Assembly: GCA_031761405.1 (NCBI GenBank)
Contig: JASEVX010000010.1
Location: 26,249,545-26,313,544, forward strand
Direction of reading: 5' to 3'
DNA from: Serripes groenlandicus
Lineage: Eukaryota; Mollusca; Bivalvia; Cardiida; Cardiidae
Length of the DNA: 64,000 bases
Shown here: piece by piece, positions 1 through 9,372 of the stretch
How the letters are laid out: every line of letters starts with the position of its first letter
Position numbering within the stretch: position 1 is the stretch's first letter
Made by a program: the position numbers and the translations under genes
The notes under the pieces: model-generated
The model's database searches: none
What the model saw: the letters and a program-made list of their open reading frames with translations, nothing else
What the model was told of the DNA's origin: nothing

Positions 1-115
1 ATGTTTTCCACTTTTAGTCATAGGTTATCCATTCAATTTAAGAGATTTTCTATTTTTTGACAAAATATGTTCAAAGTCGTCAGCTGCAGAATTGTAGTAT
101 GAGCGAAAGGGTTAA
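1..115 (+). mobile_element. M1 MITE, right part, cut by window edge
   Basis: Starts inside the element at the ATGTTTTCCACTTTTAG segment and runs to a slightly mutated end (GAGCGAAAGGG) followed by TTAA. Confidence 0.85.
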
Positions 116-258
116 ATATGAGCAATTTCTGTCTTTCTACAATGTTTTCATCACAATTTAATGATTGAACTCTCATTTATGGAGATTTCATGCTTTTGCA
201 AACATATTTTCAAAGTCATCTGCTGCGGATTTGTTATATGTGGGAAAGGGGGGGTTAA
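116..258 (+). mobile_element. M1 MITE, right half
   Basis: ACATA-type subfamily. It begins at the descending arm of the hairpin (GAGCAATTTCT) and ends GTGGGAAAGG plus extra G, then TTAA. The left half is missing, and it abuts the preceding copy. Confidence 0.75.
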
Positions 259-292
259 AAAATATAGTTGATCTAAGAACAAATATGCTTAC

Positions 293-380
293 CTGTTTTT
301 CTTTCTTTTCTTCCTCATATTTAGTCTTGTATTCTTCTAACTCGCCAACTTTGCTCTGTAAATCTTGCTTTTCTTTTTCC
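293..380 (-). CDS. Internal exon of a coiled-coil protein (shared exon)
   Basis: An 88-nt exon on the minus strand. The acceptor ends TTTTCAG just above 380 and the donor is CAG followed by GTAAGC just below 293. One leading base completes a split codon, then 29 open codons begin EKEKQDLQSKVGELEEYKTK and end in a Glu/Lys-rich stretch. The spacing of L, V, L and Y fits a charged coiled coil. The leading base is exactly what the phase-2 first exon at 2733-2857 needs: TG+G makes Trp at the junction. Further exons must lie beyond base 1. The family is not recognised; a coiled coil alone does not define function. The splice sites and phase are seen directly; membership in one gene with the upstream exons is inferred. 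Confidence 0.75.
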
Positions 381-383
381 CTG

Positions 384-1170
384 AAAATAGATTAAACAAT
401 GTTGAAATTTCATCAAACCCAATGTTTATCACCTCCTTTTGGGAAATAGGAGATTTAAGTTGCACATGAAGCGGATTTTTTCTTCAGTATGTTCAATGAA
501 ATGAGCTCTCTTCCAAAAAAGTCTTGTCTATGAGGAAATCGGTTAAACAGCATTGTTATTTCACCCAATTAAACAAATCTGCAACAGAGAATTAAGAAAA
601 TAACTAGGCTAAAATATTGAAAATCTCTATAAATGAAAGTACAAGAGAAAGTTGATGCAAGGCATCAATGTCGCCGGAAAAGACTGCATTGATTTATTTA
701 TGTATTCTTGACTTTCCTTAGTCTATTCAAACATCAGGAACGTTGAAATGAAAACATTTGCTTATAAAGTTTATATTCATATCTATACATTAGGGTATCT
801 ATAACAAATTAACGAAATGTGTACACATTTATCTGGCTTTAATTTAATTTTGCTGTTGTTACTTATTTAAATAAAAGTATTCATTCATATAATTTCAATG
901 TTTGTCAATCTTATTCGAATCACAAGGTAAATATCCTGGTATTGCTTTAAAGGGAGGTAATTTGAAGAAAATAAAAGTCTTCAAAAGGAGAAATATATCA
1001 GCATTACCGTCTACAGTTTAAATTGTTCTATTGTTTGTGGATTTAAAAATGTTCTTTTTTTCTTATTTCTACATGTACAACGAAATATTGCGGCTTCTCT
1101 TTGACGCTTTGCGTCAAACATTCGTCTTGTACTTGTCTAAAATAAAATAATATCACTCGCTTTTTCATAT
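384..1170. other. Intronic sequence, no feature recognised
   Basis: AT-rich sequence inside the 2.35-kb intron between the exons at 293-380 and 2733-2857. The only small structure is a palindrome at about 1102-1120 (TTTGACGC, short loop, GCGTCAAA). Confidence 0.5.
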
Positions 1171-1175
1171 CGAAA

Positions 1176-1187
1176 TGCGCATGCGCG
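1176..1187. promoter_or_regulatory. Palindromic TGCGCATGCGC, NRF-1-like site
   Basis: A perfect GC-rich palindrome in AT-rich surroundings matches the animal NRF-1 binding consensus. It lies 8 bases upstream of the ATG at 1195 on the plus strand. Promoter function is inferred. Confidence 0.3.
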
Positions 1188-1194
1188 AAAATCG

Positions 1195-1551
1195 ATGTTA
1201 AAGGTCACGAAACTACACAACAGAATAGGGTCTATATTTAGCTTAGAAACAGTTCCTACTTTAGATATTCATGGATTAACATTATTAAATGAATTCTACA
1301 CAAATCAAGACATCTCTTTGAACATGAAAACAACATTTAGTAAGTTAAAATTGCTATTAAAAGGAGAATCCGAAATTGACCTCAATGATGACACATAAGA
1401 GTCTGCATTAGGGGGTGTTGGTTCACGTCTTGAAGGGACCACTTTTGTCTTCGTAAATAAGACAAAAAACTTAAATGCGAGTGAAATAAAAAAAACTGCA
1501 AACATTAAAAAATCGGAATATTTATTTCATTTTAGATGTGTCATTTATTAG
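1195..1551 (+). pseudogene. Unknown coding-like stretch with one in-frame stop
   Basis: From the ATG at 1195, 67 codons are open to a TAA at 1396-1398. The same frame then continues for 50 more codons to a TAG at 1551. The conceptual product looks protein-like rather than repeat-derived: it has segments such as NEFYTNQDISLNMKTTFSKL and, after the stop, ESALGGVGSRLEGTTFVFVN. It matches none of the repeat families here. It could be a decayed retrocopy, or the first exon and read-through of a small divergent gene. The antisense frame across 1305-1505 is also open, which weakens the strand call. Not recognised. Confidence 0.3.
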
Positions 1552-1658
1552 TGTTCGTAAACAACCACAATTGTAATATGTTCAAATCATCTAGATTTGT
1601 TCCTTTCTAATAATAAGCCGCCCTCCCATGTGATTTCCGAAAAGCTATTAAAAATAGA

Positions 1659-1683
1659 AGTCGCGGGCTTCTGCCCGGCGACT
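1659..1683. repeat. Short GC hairpin
   Basis: Near-perfect palindrome AGTCGCGGGC / GCCCGGCGACT around a TTCT loop in an AT-rich region. It looks like the end of an unrecognised element. Confidence 0.45.
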
Positions 1684-1798
1684 AATTATTATTGAATAGA
1701 GTTGAAATCATTGTAACAATTTCTCTTTTTGCCGCAATGTTTTAGTGCATCATCATGCAGGAAAGATTAAAAAAAACAAAAAAGACTAATAAATAGAA

Positions 1799-2006
1799 CC
1801 TGAGCTCTAGATATAAAGCATGTTATAAAATCCTTATTTGACACCAAAGCCTATATTGTGGGTACTCAGAAGAATAATAGTATAAAGCCTATATTGTGGG
1901 TACTCAGAAGAATAATAGTATTGACTCAGTAAGACGATTCTTTTGAGTACCCACAATATAGGTTTTAATGAGTTCTAACAGAGACATTATGGAAGCAAGA
2001 CCTGTT
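1799..2006 (-). mobile_element. M2 hairpin MITE
   Basis: The left end TGAGCTCTAGAT matches the M2 terminus, and the centre holds the inverted repeat of GTGGGTACTCAAAAGAATC. The far end is lost where an M1 copy begins at TTAA 2007. One arm is duplicated in tandem (1846-1921). Confidence 0.7.
1846..1921. repeat. 38-bp tandem duplication inside M2
   Basis: The unit starting AAAGCCTATATTGTGGGTAC occurs twice in a row, identical, before the loop of the M2 hairpin. Confidence 0.85.
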
Positions 2007-2210
2007 TTAACCCTTTCCCTCATACGACAATTCTGCAGCAGACAACTTAGAACATATTTTGTCAAAAAATAGGAAATCTCTATAATTGAATGGATAACCT
2101 ATGACTTAAAGTGGAAAAAATTGTGACAAAAGGAGTCTATGTCACTATGTTTTCAAAAAGCTGTCTGCTACAGAGGCATCATAAAGCGTCTATATGAGGG
2201 AAAGGCTTAA
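2007..2210 (-). mobile_element. M1 MITE, hairpin deleted
   Basis: TTAA flanks both ends. The TCATACGACAATTCTGC end is on the left and GTCTATATGAGGGAAAGG on the right. The hairpin is reduced to AAAAGGAGTC followed directly by TATGTCACTATG. Confidence 0.85.
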
Positions 2211-2450
2211 GCGCACTGCTGCAGAAAACAATGCAGGAAAATACATAAAAGCTCAAAACAAGCAGTTTCTCCTTTGGCTGTAATTTGTACAACACTGTGT
2301 GAAAGAATATTTCCAAATTTCAAATGCACCCATGCTTGTTTTACAAAACTTAACCAATTGGCTAACACTGCCAAAGACAATTAACAACGGTGTTGCAATG
2401 TAAGCACAGTCCCATCAAGCTGAATAAACTACTATACTAGAGTTTGTATA

Positions 2451-2686
2451 ACCTAATTCCCGATTTATAAAAAATCTGCAGCAGACAACTAACTTTGAAA
2501 ACAATTCTGAGCAAAAAAAAATGAAAACTTTTATAAAAAAAAGTTAAATTATTGAATCGAGTTAAAAACATTGTAGTAAAAGTTGAAATTGCTATTTTTT
2601 TTAGCAATTTCTCCTTTTTTCACAAGGTTTTAAAAAGTGGTCTGCTGTAATTGCATCATAATGCATCTTCAAGTGGGAAAGGGTTC
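2451..2686 (-). mobile_element. M1 MITE, degenerate
   Basis: AAATCTGCAGCAGACAACT, the central repeated arm and the AAGTGGGAAAGGG end remain. Both flanking TTAA are mutated. A separate terminal scrap (GAAAGGGTTAA) follows at about 2705-2715. Confidence 0.65.
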
Positions 2687-2732
2687 AAATTGATACTGCA
2701 TGTTAGAAAGGGTTAAATGTTGAATATCTTAC

Positions 2733-2857
2733 CACTGTCCTTCCTCAGCCTCAATCCCTTTCGCAGTTTTATCAAGCAAACTCGAGGACGAAGTTTGCCG
2801 CTTTTTTCGGAACTTATCAGCCGCAATTAATACCTTTTTCCAATTATCAGACGACAT
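2733..2857 (-). CDS. First coding exon nearest the shared coiled-coil exon
   Basis: On the minus strand the ATG is at 2857-2855 in a purine-rich context (GAAGAAAAAATGTC). 41 codons follow, beginning MSSDNWKKVLIAADKFRKKR and ending in an acidic stretch, with a strong donor (CAGTG, GTAAGA). The exon ends in phase 2. Joined to the exon at 293-380 it makes an uninterrupted frame with Trp at the junction across a 2,352-bp intron. The N-terminal part is basic, then Ser-rich, then acidic, which suggests a flexible leader before the coiled coil. No signal peptide or membrane segment is visible. This is the best supported of the alternative first exons because of proximity, donor strength and matching phase. 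The family is not recognised. Confidence 0.75.
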
Positions 2858-2859
2858 TT

Positions 2860-3250
2860 TTTCTTCTATTTTCACTTAGATTGTATCCATTTTATAATTG
2901 AAATGTCTGCTCTTTACAAAACCAAAAACACTTTATTTATCTTTTTGGTCAATAGCCTCTTTCTTCCCCTTTCATGAGAACATGCTTTACACCACGATAA
3001 ATTAGAATATCCTTTACAAATTAAGTGCATTCAATCCATACGTGTTCATGATTTTCCGTCATAGCTAATCCATTACTTGAGATTACTGAAGTCCAACCTG
3101 TACCAAAGACCAACTTTGATTTATCATTTCCCTGTCTATTGCAACCACACTTTTATTTTCCAAATTACTCATTTTCTTCATAAACAAACCTGTAATTTAA
3201 AGACCACCTGTGAACAAAGACCATAATGTTCTCTTCCCATGGGTAGTCTT
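2860..3250 (-). promoter_or_regulatory. Presumed upstream region of the 2733-2857 exon
   Basis: Unique AT-rich sequence between the start codon and the next M1. No convincing TATA box. Positions 3185-3250 resemble a dispersed repeat also seen near 38770-38890 (AAAGACCAC ... CCCATGGG). Confidence 0.3.
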
Positions 3251-3487
3251 TTAACCCTTTCCCACTTGTAGATGCATTTTGACGCGTCTGCAGCAGACGA
3301 CTTTTGAAAACATTGTGGCAAAAGAAGAAATTGCTCAAAACAAGCAATTTCTCCTTTTGCCACAATGTTTTCAACTCTATTTAATTATTAAACTCCCATT
3401 CATGGAGATTTTTCATATACATTGTATTTGTCAGAATCTATTTAAAGTCGTCTGCAGCAAAAAAAAATGAATGTGGGAAAGGGTTAA
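3251..3487 (+). mobile_element. M1 MITE, full length
   Basis: TTAA on both sides; hairpin loop AAAACA. The right subterminal repeat has lost its CTGC and gained an A run. Confidence 0.9.
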
Positions 3488-3671
3488 ACATAGGTTGGAC
3501 TGTATTGTAAAAAACCCATCTCATTATGTTGAATGGGCATGAGACTTGTAGGGTTACACTTCTAGGTTTATGGCGTAAGAAGTAATAATTGGATCTATCT
3601 TTTACATGCAAGGCAGATCTACTTGACTCTGACAAGACTCAGGGCAAATGCAGTCACCTGAGGCGATTGTT

Positions 3672-4070
3672 TTAACCCTTTCCCACATACAACAAATCTG
3701 TAGCAGACGACTTTGAAAACATCCAGAAACAAATAATGGATGATGATCTCTAAAAATGAAAGCTTTCAACATTATTTCAATTATATCATGGCGACAGTTC
3801 ACTTATTCATGATCCCTGGATAAACAAACCAGTATTAGGCTAGAAAATGTGCCATGTGCCTTGCCCAAGGGCACTCCACCATGACCATCGTGCCATGACT
3901 GGGGATCGAACCCGGGATGGCCGGTTTCAAATCCCCGATGCTAACCACTCGACCAGAGCGGATTCTTTGTGACAGAAGGAGAAATTGCTCATCATTAGCA
4001 ATTTGGTCTTTTGTCACAATGTTTTCAAAAATCGTCTCATGCATATCTGCAAAAATGCGTCAGGGGTTAA
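3672..4070 (-). mobile_element. M1 MITE interrupted by SINE B
   Basis: The left part (3672-3754) stops after ATGAAAG. The right part (3967-4070) resumes at TGTGACAGAAGGAG and ends GGGGTTAA. The two parts rebuild one copy when the SINE is removed. Confidence 0.8.
3755..3966 (-). mobile_element. SINE B (tRNA-derived), inserted in M1
   Basis: Read on the minus strand: a Ser/Leu-tRNA-like head (GGTCGAGTGGTTAGCATCGG), box B GGGTTCGATCCCCAG, then the body GTGGAGTGCCCTTGGGCAAG and a tail ending GAAATAATGTTGAAAG. Confidence 0.75.
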
Positions 4071-4073
4071 GAC

Positions 4074-4937
4074 AAATGACACTAGTCACATTGACTTGAT
4101 ACATCATGTATAAGAGAAAGTTTCAATCCTAACTACAAAGCAGGTTATTATTGTCCAGCAGCAGAAGGGTTCCCCTATAACGATCGTCTGATTGCGGGAA
4201 CCAATATTGTGAAGCCAGGGCCACCAGTATAGAGGCAGACCAGACTGGTAAGTTGTTGTCAGCCAAAATCCAAAATTTTATATTGAAATTCCTACAATTG
4301 GCTATGAACTCTTCCAAACACAAATCTGGACAAGTTCATTTTGGAATCTCATCCCTGAAAGGGATATATTATTGACACACCTCAATGTCACAGACCACAG
4401 ACCTACTTGAAAGTGCAAGCCACTAATTGCCCTTTTTTGTATCAGATTCACAGCTCTATTTAAATACCAGGTCCTTGAAGAAATTCAACAAACATTGTCT
4501 AATTAGAAATCAGAATACCAAGAGGATTGACAGACTATAATCTTTTGGACAATTGCCACCAGCACGAGACCAATTTAGGTTAATTGGAGTCCAACATCAT
4601 TTTTAACGAATTATTTTTTCTCAAAAAATAATACAGTTAACGCGATCGTGTTTGATTCCGGAAATCACGGTTAAACTACACTTCCGCTTAGAATACACAT
4701 TCGCTGCACCTAAATAGTCCTAGTATTTTTTCGATATTAAAATGACTTCTACGTGTTATTTCAATACAGTGAAGTCATAATTATACTATCGAATCATCAT
4801 AGATAATCAATTTTCTAGAAAATATCAAATTAACAGTACGCGCATATATATTTCATTTGTCGGCAAGTACGTATAAGCCACAAGTATGAATTTTAGTCGT
4901 ATGCCCATTCACTAGAAGTCGACCCCACGCTGTATAG
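4074..4937. other. No gene or repeat recognised
   Basis: Single-copy-looking sequence. A plus-strand stretch at 4110-4235 (frame reading AGYYCPAAEGFPYNDRLIAG) is open for only about 50 codons and has no supporting splice pattern. Confidence 0.4.
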
Positions 4938-5018
4938 AACAATGTTAATCTCACAAATATGCCACTACGCAGAGCTCAGTGAAATAGTCAGTGTGCATTT
5001 TAAACGCTCGCATCGCCG
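4938..5018 (+). repeat. Direct repeat, copy 1
   Basis: A segment from AACAATGTTAATCTCAC to AAACGCTCGCATCGCCG recurs at 5328-5426 with a few changes and an 18-base insertion in the second copy. Confidence 0.7.
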
Positions 5019-5118
5019 TATCAAAGGGGCTTTCTAATTATAGATCATGGTTTACATACGCGCGCATTCAGTTAGCTTAATATATATACGAAAGTAACGC
5101 TCAAACGTTGTATCAAAG

Positions 5119-5202
5119 TACCGTGGTGCAAATGGAGAGCGTGTAGAACTACTAATCATGGACTACTTATGGACGCGAGTTCGAGTCCTAATAGGAACTG
5201 TT
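5119..5202 (+). mobile_element. tRNA-like SINE head, probable
   Basis: GTGGTGCAAATGGAGAGCG resembles box A and GCGAGTTCGAGTCCTAATAG resembles box B at tRNA spacing; a T run follows at about 5205. The acceptor arms do not pair, so it is not a functional tRNA gene. Confidence 0.35.
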
Positions 5203-5327
5203 CTTTTTTTTTTTTTTTAATTCTTATTTTATGCGATTTGTTAAACATTATAGATTTATAATAATTAATTCACTCACATGAAACATAGTTATAAGCCGAA
5301 ATCCTGGTGACGAAAACAAATCGAACT

Positions 5328-5426
5328 AACAATGTAAATCTCACAAATATGCCATGGGTGTTTTGACAGACTTTACGCAGAGCTCAGTGAAAGAGTTAGT
5401 GTGCATGTTAAACGCTCGCATCGCCG
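5328..5426 (+). repeat. Direct repeat, copy 2
   Basis: Second copy of the 4938-5018 segment. The tRNA-like piece lies between the two, so they may be the arms of one unrecognised element. Confidence 0.65.
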
Positions 5427-5711
5427 TTGAAATGCTACATTTACTAAAACTGTCAACTGATAAAAAAAAATCTCTGGACAAAAATATTAATAATAATAAA
5501 ATAGACTAAATTGTGCAATAGCATGATCAATTGCATTCATAAATTAGATTTTACAAATGTTCAAAATAATTTGTTACCAGTACTTCAGTACTTTGATTGA
5601 ACAGTGTTTTGGTTATATCATGGCAAATCTGCAAACTTATTCCCTAGCTTTCAATACTTTCCACACAGCATTCTTCCAAGGCAACACTGGCTACCGTCCC
5701 CATTAGATTCT

Positions 5712-5941
5712 TTAACCCTTTCCCTCATATAGACGCTTTCTGACGCCTCTGCAGCAGACAGCTTTATGAAAACATAGTGACAAAAGAAGAAATTGCTCAA
5801 AACAAGCAATTTCTCCTTTTGCCACAATGTTTTCCACTTTTAGTCATAGGTTATCCATTCAATTATAGAATTTTTCTATTATTTGACAAAGTATGTTCAA
5901 AGTCGTCTGCTGCAGAAATATTGTATGAGGGAAAGGGTTAA
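5712..5941 (+). mobile_element. M1 MITE, full length
   Basis: TTAA on both sides, TCATA-type ends on both sides, complete hairpin with loop AAAACA. A good representative of the family. Confidence 0.95.
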
Positions 5942-6508
5942 ACACAGGTTGGACTGAATTATAGACATATATCAAACACAGAAGAAATCTCATAGCAATC
6001 ACACATCCCCTCACAGAAGACTTTATTTTAGAGATAGTAATACATCCTATCATACAGCACAATTATTCCAATTATTCCAATCACACAAATTATCACAAAA
6101 AAAGACATTTTGTTATTTATTACGTTTTTTGACATCACAGACTACTTCTAATATCAAAGTCATATATCCTATCACAGGGGCCGGGCCCTCTATTTCACAG
6201 ATATATGACTTATCATATCCAAGTGCATATCCTATGCAGCTTATATCCCATGTTAAGTAAATATTTTTCACTCAATTTATAATGATTTTTTAACTCCATT
6301 TTAAATCTGTATAGATTCTTTATGCCCTCTTATCTGTTGGAATAACGCAACAAAGAAATGTAGATTGGGAAAGTAAAGAATGCATTATCCCAATATGTAA
6401 AGATATTCATTACCGAACAAAACAGACACCAGCTTTTCCTGGATAAAGACAACTTGAGTTTGTTTGCATGGTAATTTACTTTGCTTTTAACATTTTTTCG
6501 GTTATATA
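5942..6508. other. No feature recognised
   Basis: AT-rich with many ATCACA and TATCACA words; the palindrome GGGGCCGGGCCC lies at about 6178. No exon signal found. Confidence 0.4.
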
Positions 6509-6698
6509 CAGAGGTACAGATAAGGATATTCAGCTCTTTTTCCCACAATTTCTCTCTTATTATTAAAGCAATTCCTAAGTTGTGGGTACTCAAAAGAATC
6601 GTCTCAGTGAGACGATTCTTTTGAGTACCCACAACATAAGGTTAGAGGGTCAAATAAGGATTTTAGAACATGCTAAATGCCCCTTATCTAGAGCTCTG
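6509..6698 (-). mobile_element. M2 hairpin MITE, complete
   Basis: Ends CAGAGGTACAGATAAGG and CCTTATCTAGAGCTCTG. The centre at about 6579-6635 is a perfect inverted repeat of TTGTGGGTACTCAAAAGAAT plus CGTCTCA. Confidence 0.85.
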
Positions 6699-6710
6699 TA
6701 CATAAAAACA

Positions 6711-6912
6711 TTTCCTGGGTAAATTATCAGTACAACTGGTGCATTCATCCTGACATTTTTAAGTGAGTCAACCGTAATTCTAATCCCGCAACCTGGAAGC
6801 TAAGGGGAAAAAACCATAACTACCATTTTAAAAGTCTTCGGGATCACCCTGCTGGGGATCGAATCTCCCGCACCCGAGGCGGACTCTCTACCATTACACC
6901 ACCAAGACGGTC
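6711..6912 (-). mobile_element. SINE C (tRNA-derived)
   Basis: On the minus strand the head reads CGTCTTGGTGGTGTAATGGT with box B GGGAGATTCGATCCCCAGC. The body ends in TTTACCCAGGAAA, common to all SINE C copies here. Confidence 0.75.
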
Positions 6913-7165
6913 TCAGACAACTTAGGATGAATTTTGATCCCAGAATGCAACAGAACAAATTGTCGAAAAGGAGAAACCATGCGGAAAGGTTGGTAGCCAG
7001 ATGCCTGGGAAGAATTGTGTATAGAGCTTTAATGCGAGAAATTTTAGGTGAACTGGCAGCTGTGATATAACTGAAATAGTGTTGAAAAAAATGGTTAAAT
7101 CTCAACCAATCATATTAGGTAAATTAAATTGTCTGACATGAATTGATAACTAGAACAATTTTGTT

Positions 7166-7355
7166 TTAACCCTTTCCCTTAAACGACAATTCTGCGGCAG
7201 ACAACTTAGAACATATTTTGTCAAAAAATAGAAAATCTCTATAATTGAATGGATAACCTATGACTATAAAAGTGGAAAACATTTTGGCATTATGTTTTCA
7301 AAAAGCCATCTGCTGCAGAGGCATCAAAAAGCGTCTATATGAGGGAAAGGGTTAA
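7166..7355 (-). mobile_element. M1 MITE, hairpin deleted
   Basis: TTAA on both sides. The central repeat is reduced to ATTTTGGCATTATGTTTTC. Confidence 0.85.
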
Positions 7356-7450
7356 TGTTGTTTACTATTTTGAGCAATTTCTCCTTTTGCCACAATATTT
7401 CAAAAGTCTTCTGCTAAAAATGCACTTAAATGCAAATTGGAAAGGGTTAA
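7356..7450 (-). mobile_element. M1 MITE, right part
   Basis: Begins in the hairpin (TTTTGAGCAATTTCTCC) and ends GGAAAGGGTTAA; it abuts the previous copy. Confidence 0.75.
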
Positions 7451-7498
7451 AGAAGATAAATAATAATAATAATATAAATATTAAATCAGGTAAATATG

Positions 7499-7719
7499 TT
7501 GAACTTTTCCCACATAAAACAAATCTGAAGCAGAGGACATGGAAAATATCTGGGCTTGATATGGAAAATCTTTATGAATAAAAGTATGATTATTGAAAAC
7601 TTTCTGGTAAAAGGAGAAATTATTCATCATTCCACAACGTCTTCTTTTGCCGGATATTCTTTGAAAAGTCATCTGTTGCATATGCGTCAAAATGCATCTG
7701 CATGTCTGCGAAAGGGTCG
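7499..7719 (-). mobile_element. M1 MITE, degenerate
   Basis: ACATA-type copy with a weakened hairpin (ATTATTCATCATTCCAC) and mutated ends; no TTAA. Confidence 0.65.
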
Positions 7720-7842
7720 CATGACTCAAATTCTTCACACAATTTTGAATTCCTATATATATATATATTAAAGCACTCAAAAAGGCACAATTGTCTTTCA
7801 TTCCATTCAAATCATTATTTTCTTGGTTATGTCAATTTTATT

Positions 7843-8072
7843 TTAACCCCCCTTCCTACTTTCGGATGGATTTTGACGCTTGTACAGCAGATGACTTTTG
7901 AAAACTTCATGACAAAAGGAGAAATTGCTCATTATGAGCAATTTCTCCTTTTGCCACAATGCTTTCAACTTAATTCAATAATACAATTTTATCATGAAAG
8001 ATTTTCCAAATTTTTTAAATTACGCTTTTAAAGTTGTCTTCTGTATATTTGTTGACTGTGAAAAAGGGTAAA
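7843..8072 (+). mobile_element. M1 MITE, diverged but nearly complete
   Basis: Left TTAACCCCCCTTCC; perfect hairpin AAATTGCTCATTATGAGCA; right end AAAAAGGGTAAA. Confidence 0.8.
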
Positions 8073-8488
8073 CTCAATCAATATTTCACTTTCATAATTA
8101 TATATATAATAATAACACAGACACCAACATAGCAACACACACTTTCAGTCCTACACCAGGTACTGTAGTACTGTAACTATAAGTATCCAGAACAAAATGG
8201 AATATATTGTTATGTCCAATGACTGACAATGAAAGTTTCGATCATTTTGAATAACATATCGTAATTATCTCGCTCAGCATGACAAGATTGTTGGCATAGA
8301 CGTTAAAGTCGCTAAGAATAAAACCAAGGCTAGCTGGTGTATTTAATAACGTCATTAAACTCCCAAGGTAAAATTAAAACCTGGCATTATCCCTTCATAC
8401 AAATACACTTGCTATTTATTTCCTAAATCAGATATGACAATCACAATATGGCTACCTCATGAGGAAAGGTACCTATGTATATCACAGC
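8073..8488. other. No feature recognised
   Basis: AT-rich, single-copy-looking; no open frame with splice signals found. Confidence 0.4.
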
Positions 8489-8708
8489 TTTAACCATCTT
8501 ATACATGAGACTGCTTTGAAAACATATAGACTAAAGTATGAAAATTCTTAAAACTGAAAGTAAAATCATTTGATAAGAGTTTAAAACAAAGGGGCAAAAG
8601 GGGAAATAGCTCATTTTGAGTAATTTCAATTTTTGCCACAATGTTTCAAAAGTAATTTAATGCAATCTGCAGGCATCAGAATGCCACCATAAGGGAACTG
8701 TTTAGTTA
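8489..8708 (-). mobile_element. M1 MITE, degenerate
   Basis: The hairpin arms (GGGAAATAGCTCATTTTGAG) and the GGCATCAGAATGC end segment remain; the termini are mutated. Confidence 0.55.
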
Positions 8709-8736
8709 ACAGATTTGTTGGTGTGTTATGTCATTC

Positions 8737-8858
8737 TCAACATTATTTCAGTTACATCATGGGGACAGTTCACTTGTTCATGATCCCTGAGTAAACAAAC
8801 AAACTTAGCTAGGAAATGACTAATTAAGTGCACTCCACCCTGACTGCCGCGACTGTGG
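8737..8858 (-). mobile_element. SINE B, 3' part
   Basis: Tail and body only (ATTATTTCAGTTACATCATGG to GCACTCCACCCTGACTGCCG on the plus strand); the tRNA head is missing. Confidence 0.65.
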
Positions 8859-8963
8859 AATGTGTTGAAATTTAGAGCAAGAATTGAAGTTCATAGAAAA
8901 AAGTTTCCCCAATGGAAGTTGAAATATATGCTGGTATAGTTACCATAAATGTATCTCAAATTT

Positions 8964-9275
8964 GCCAAGCCCCGGTAGCCCAGTTGGTAGCAACGCAAGC
9001 TGTCAAGCCAGGGCAACGCAAGCTGTCAAGCCAGGGTTTCTGAGATTGAACCCAAGCTTGTCCAACTTTCTTTTTGATGTTTGACAAAAGTCAATTGCCT
9101 TCGACCAAAGGGCTAACACTCTATGTGGAAAAGCAGCCAGTTGCTTGGAAAGGCTGTTGTGTGTGTGTAGTACTGGTGTGAAAAACACATGCATAGGCAA
9201 ACTGGCTGAATTAAGTCATATGACTGAAAAGTTGTTGAAAACAGCATGTTACAAATTACAATCAATCAATCAATC
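8964..9275 (+). mobile_element. SINE A with duplicated head segment
   Basis: Head CCCCGGTAGCCCAGTTGGTA; body AAAGCAGCCAGTTGCTTGG; tail GTTGAAAACAGC ... AATCAATCAATCAATC. A 23-bp piece of the head is repeated in tandem at 8991-9013 and 9014-9036, so it cannot fold as a tRNA. Confidence 0.75.
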
Positions 9276-9372
9276 CAAAATTCATTTAACAAAATCTTTA
9301 ACAAAACTTATCAGTTTCCAAAGAAACAGGGATAATTATATTAATTAACTCTGTCCCACAAACAGTTGCATT

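Noticed and set aside
4110..4235. Plus-strand stretch reading AGYYCPAAEGFPYND
   Set aside because: Suggestive of a Cys-rich extracellular repeat, but about 50 codons only, ends in a stop before the nearby GTAAGT, and has no second cysteine motif.
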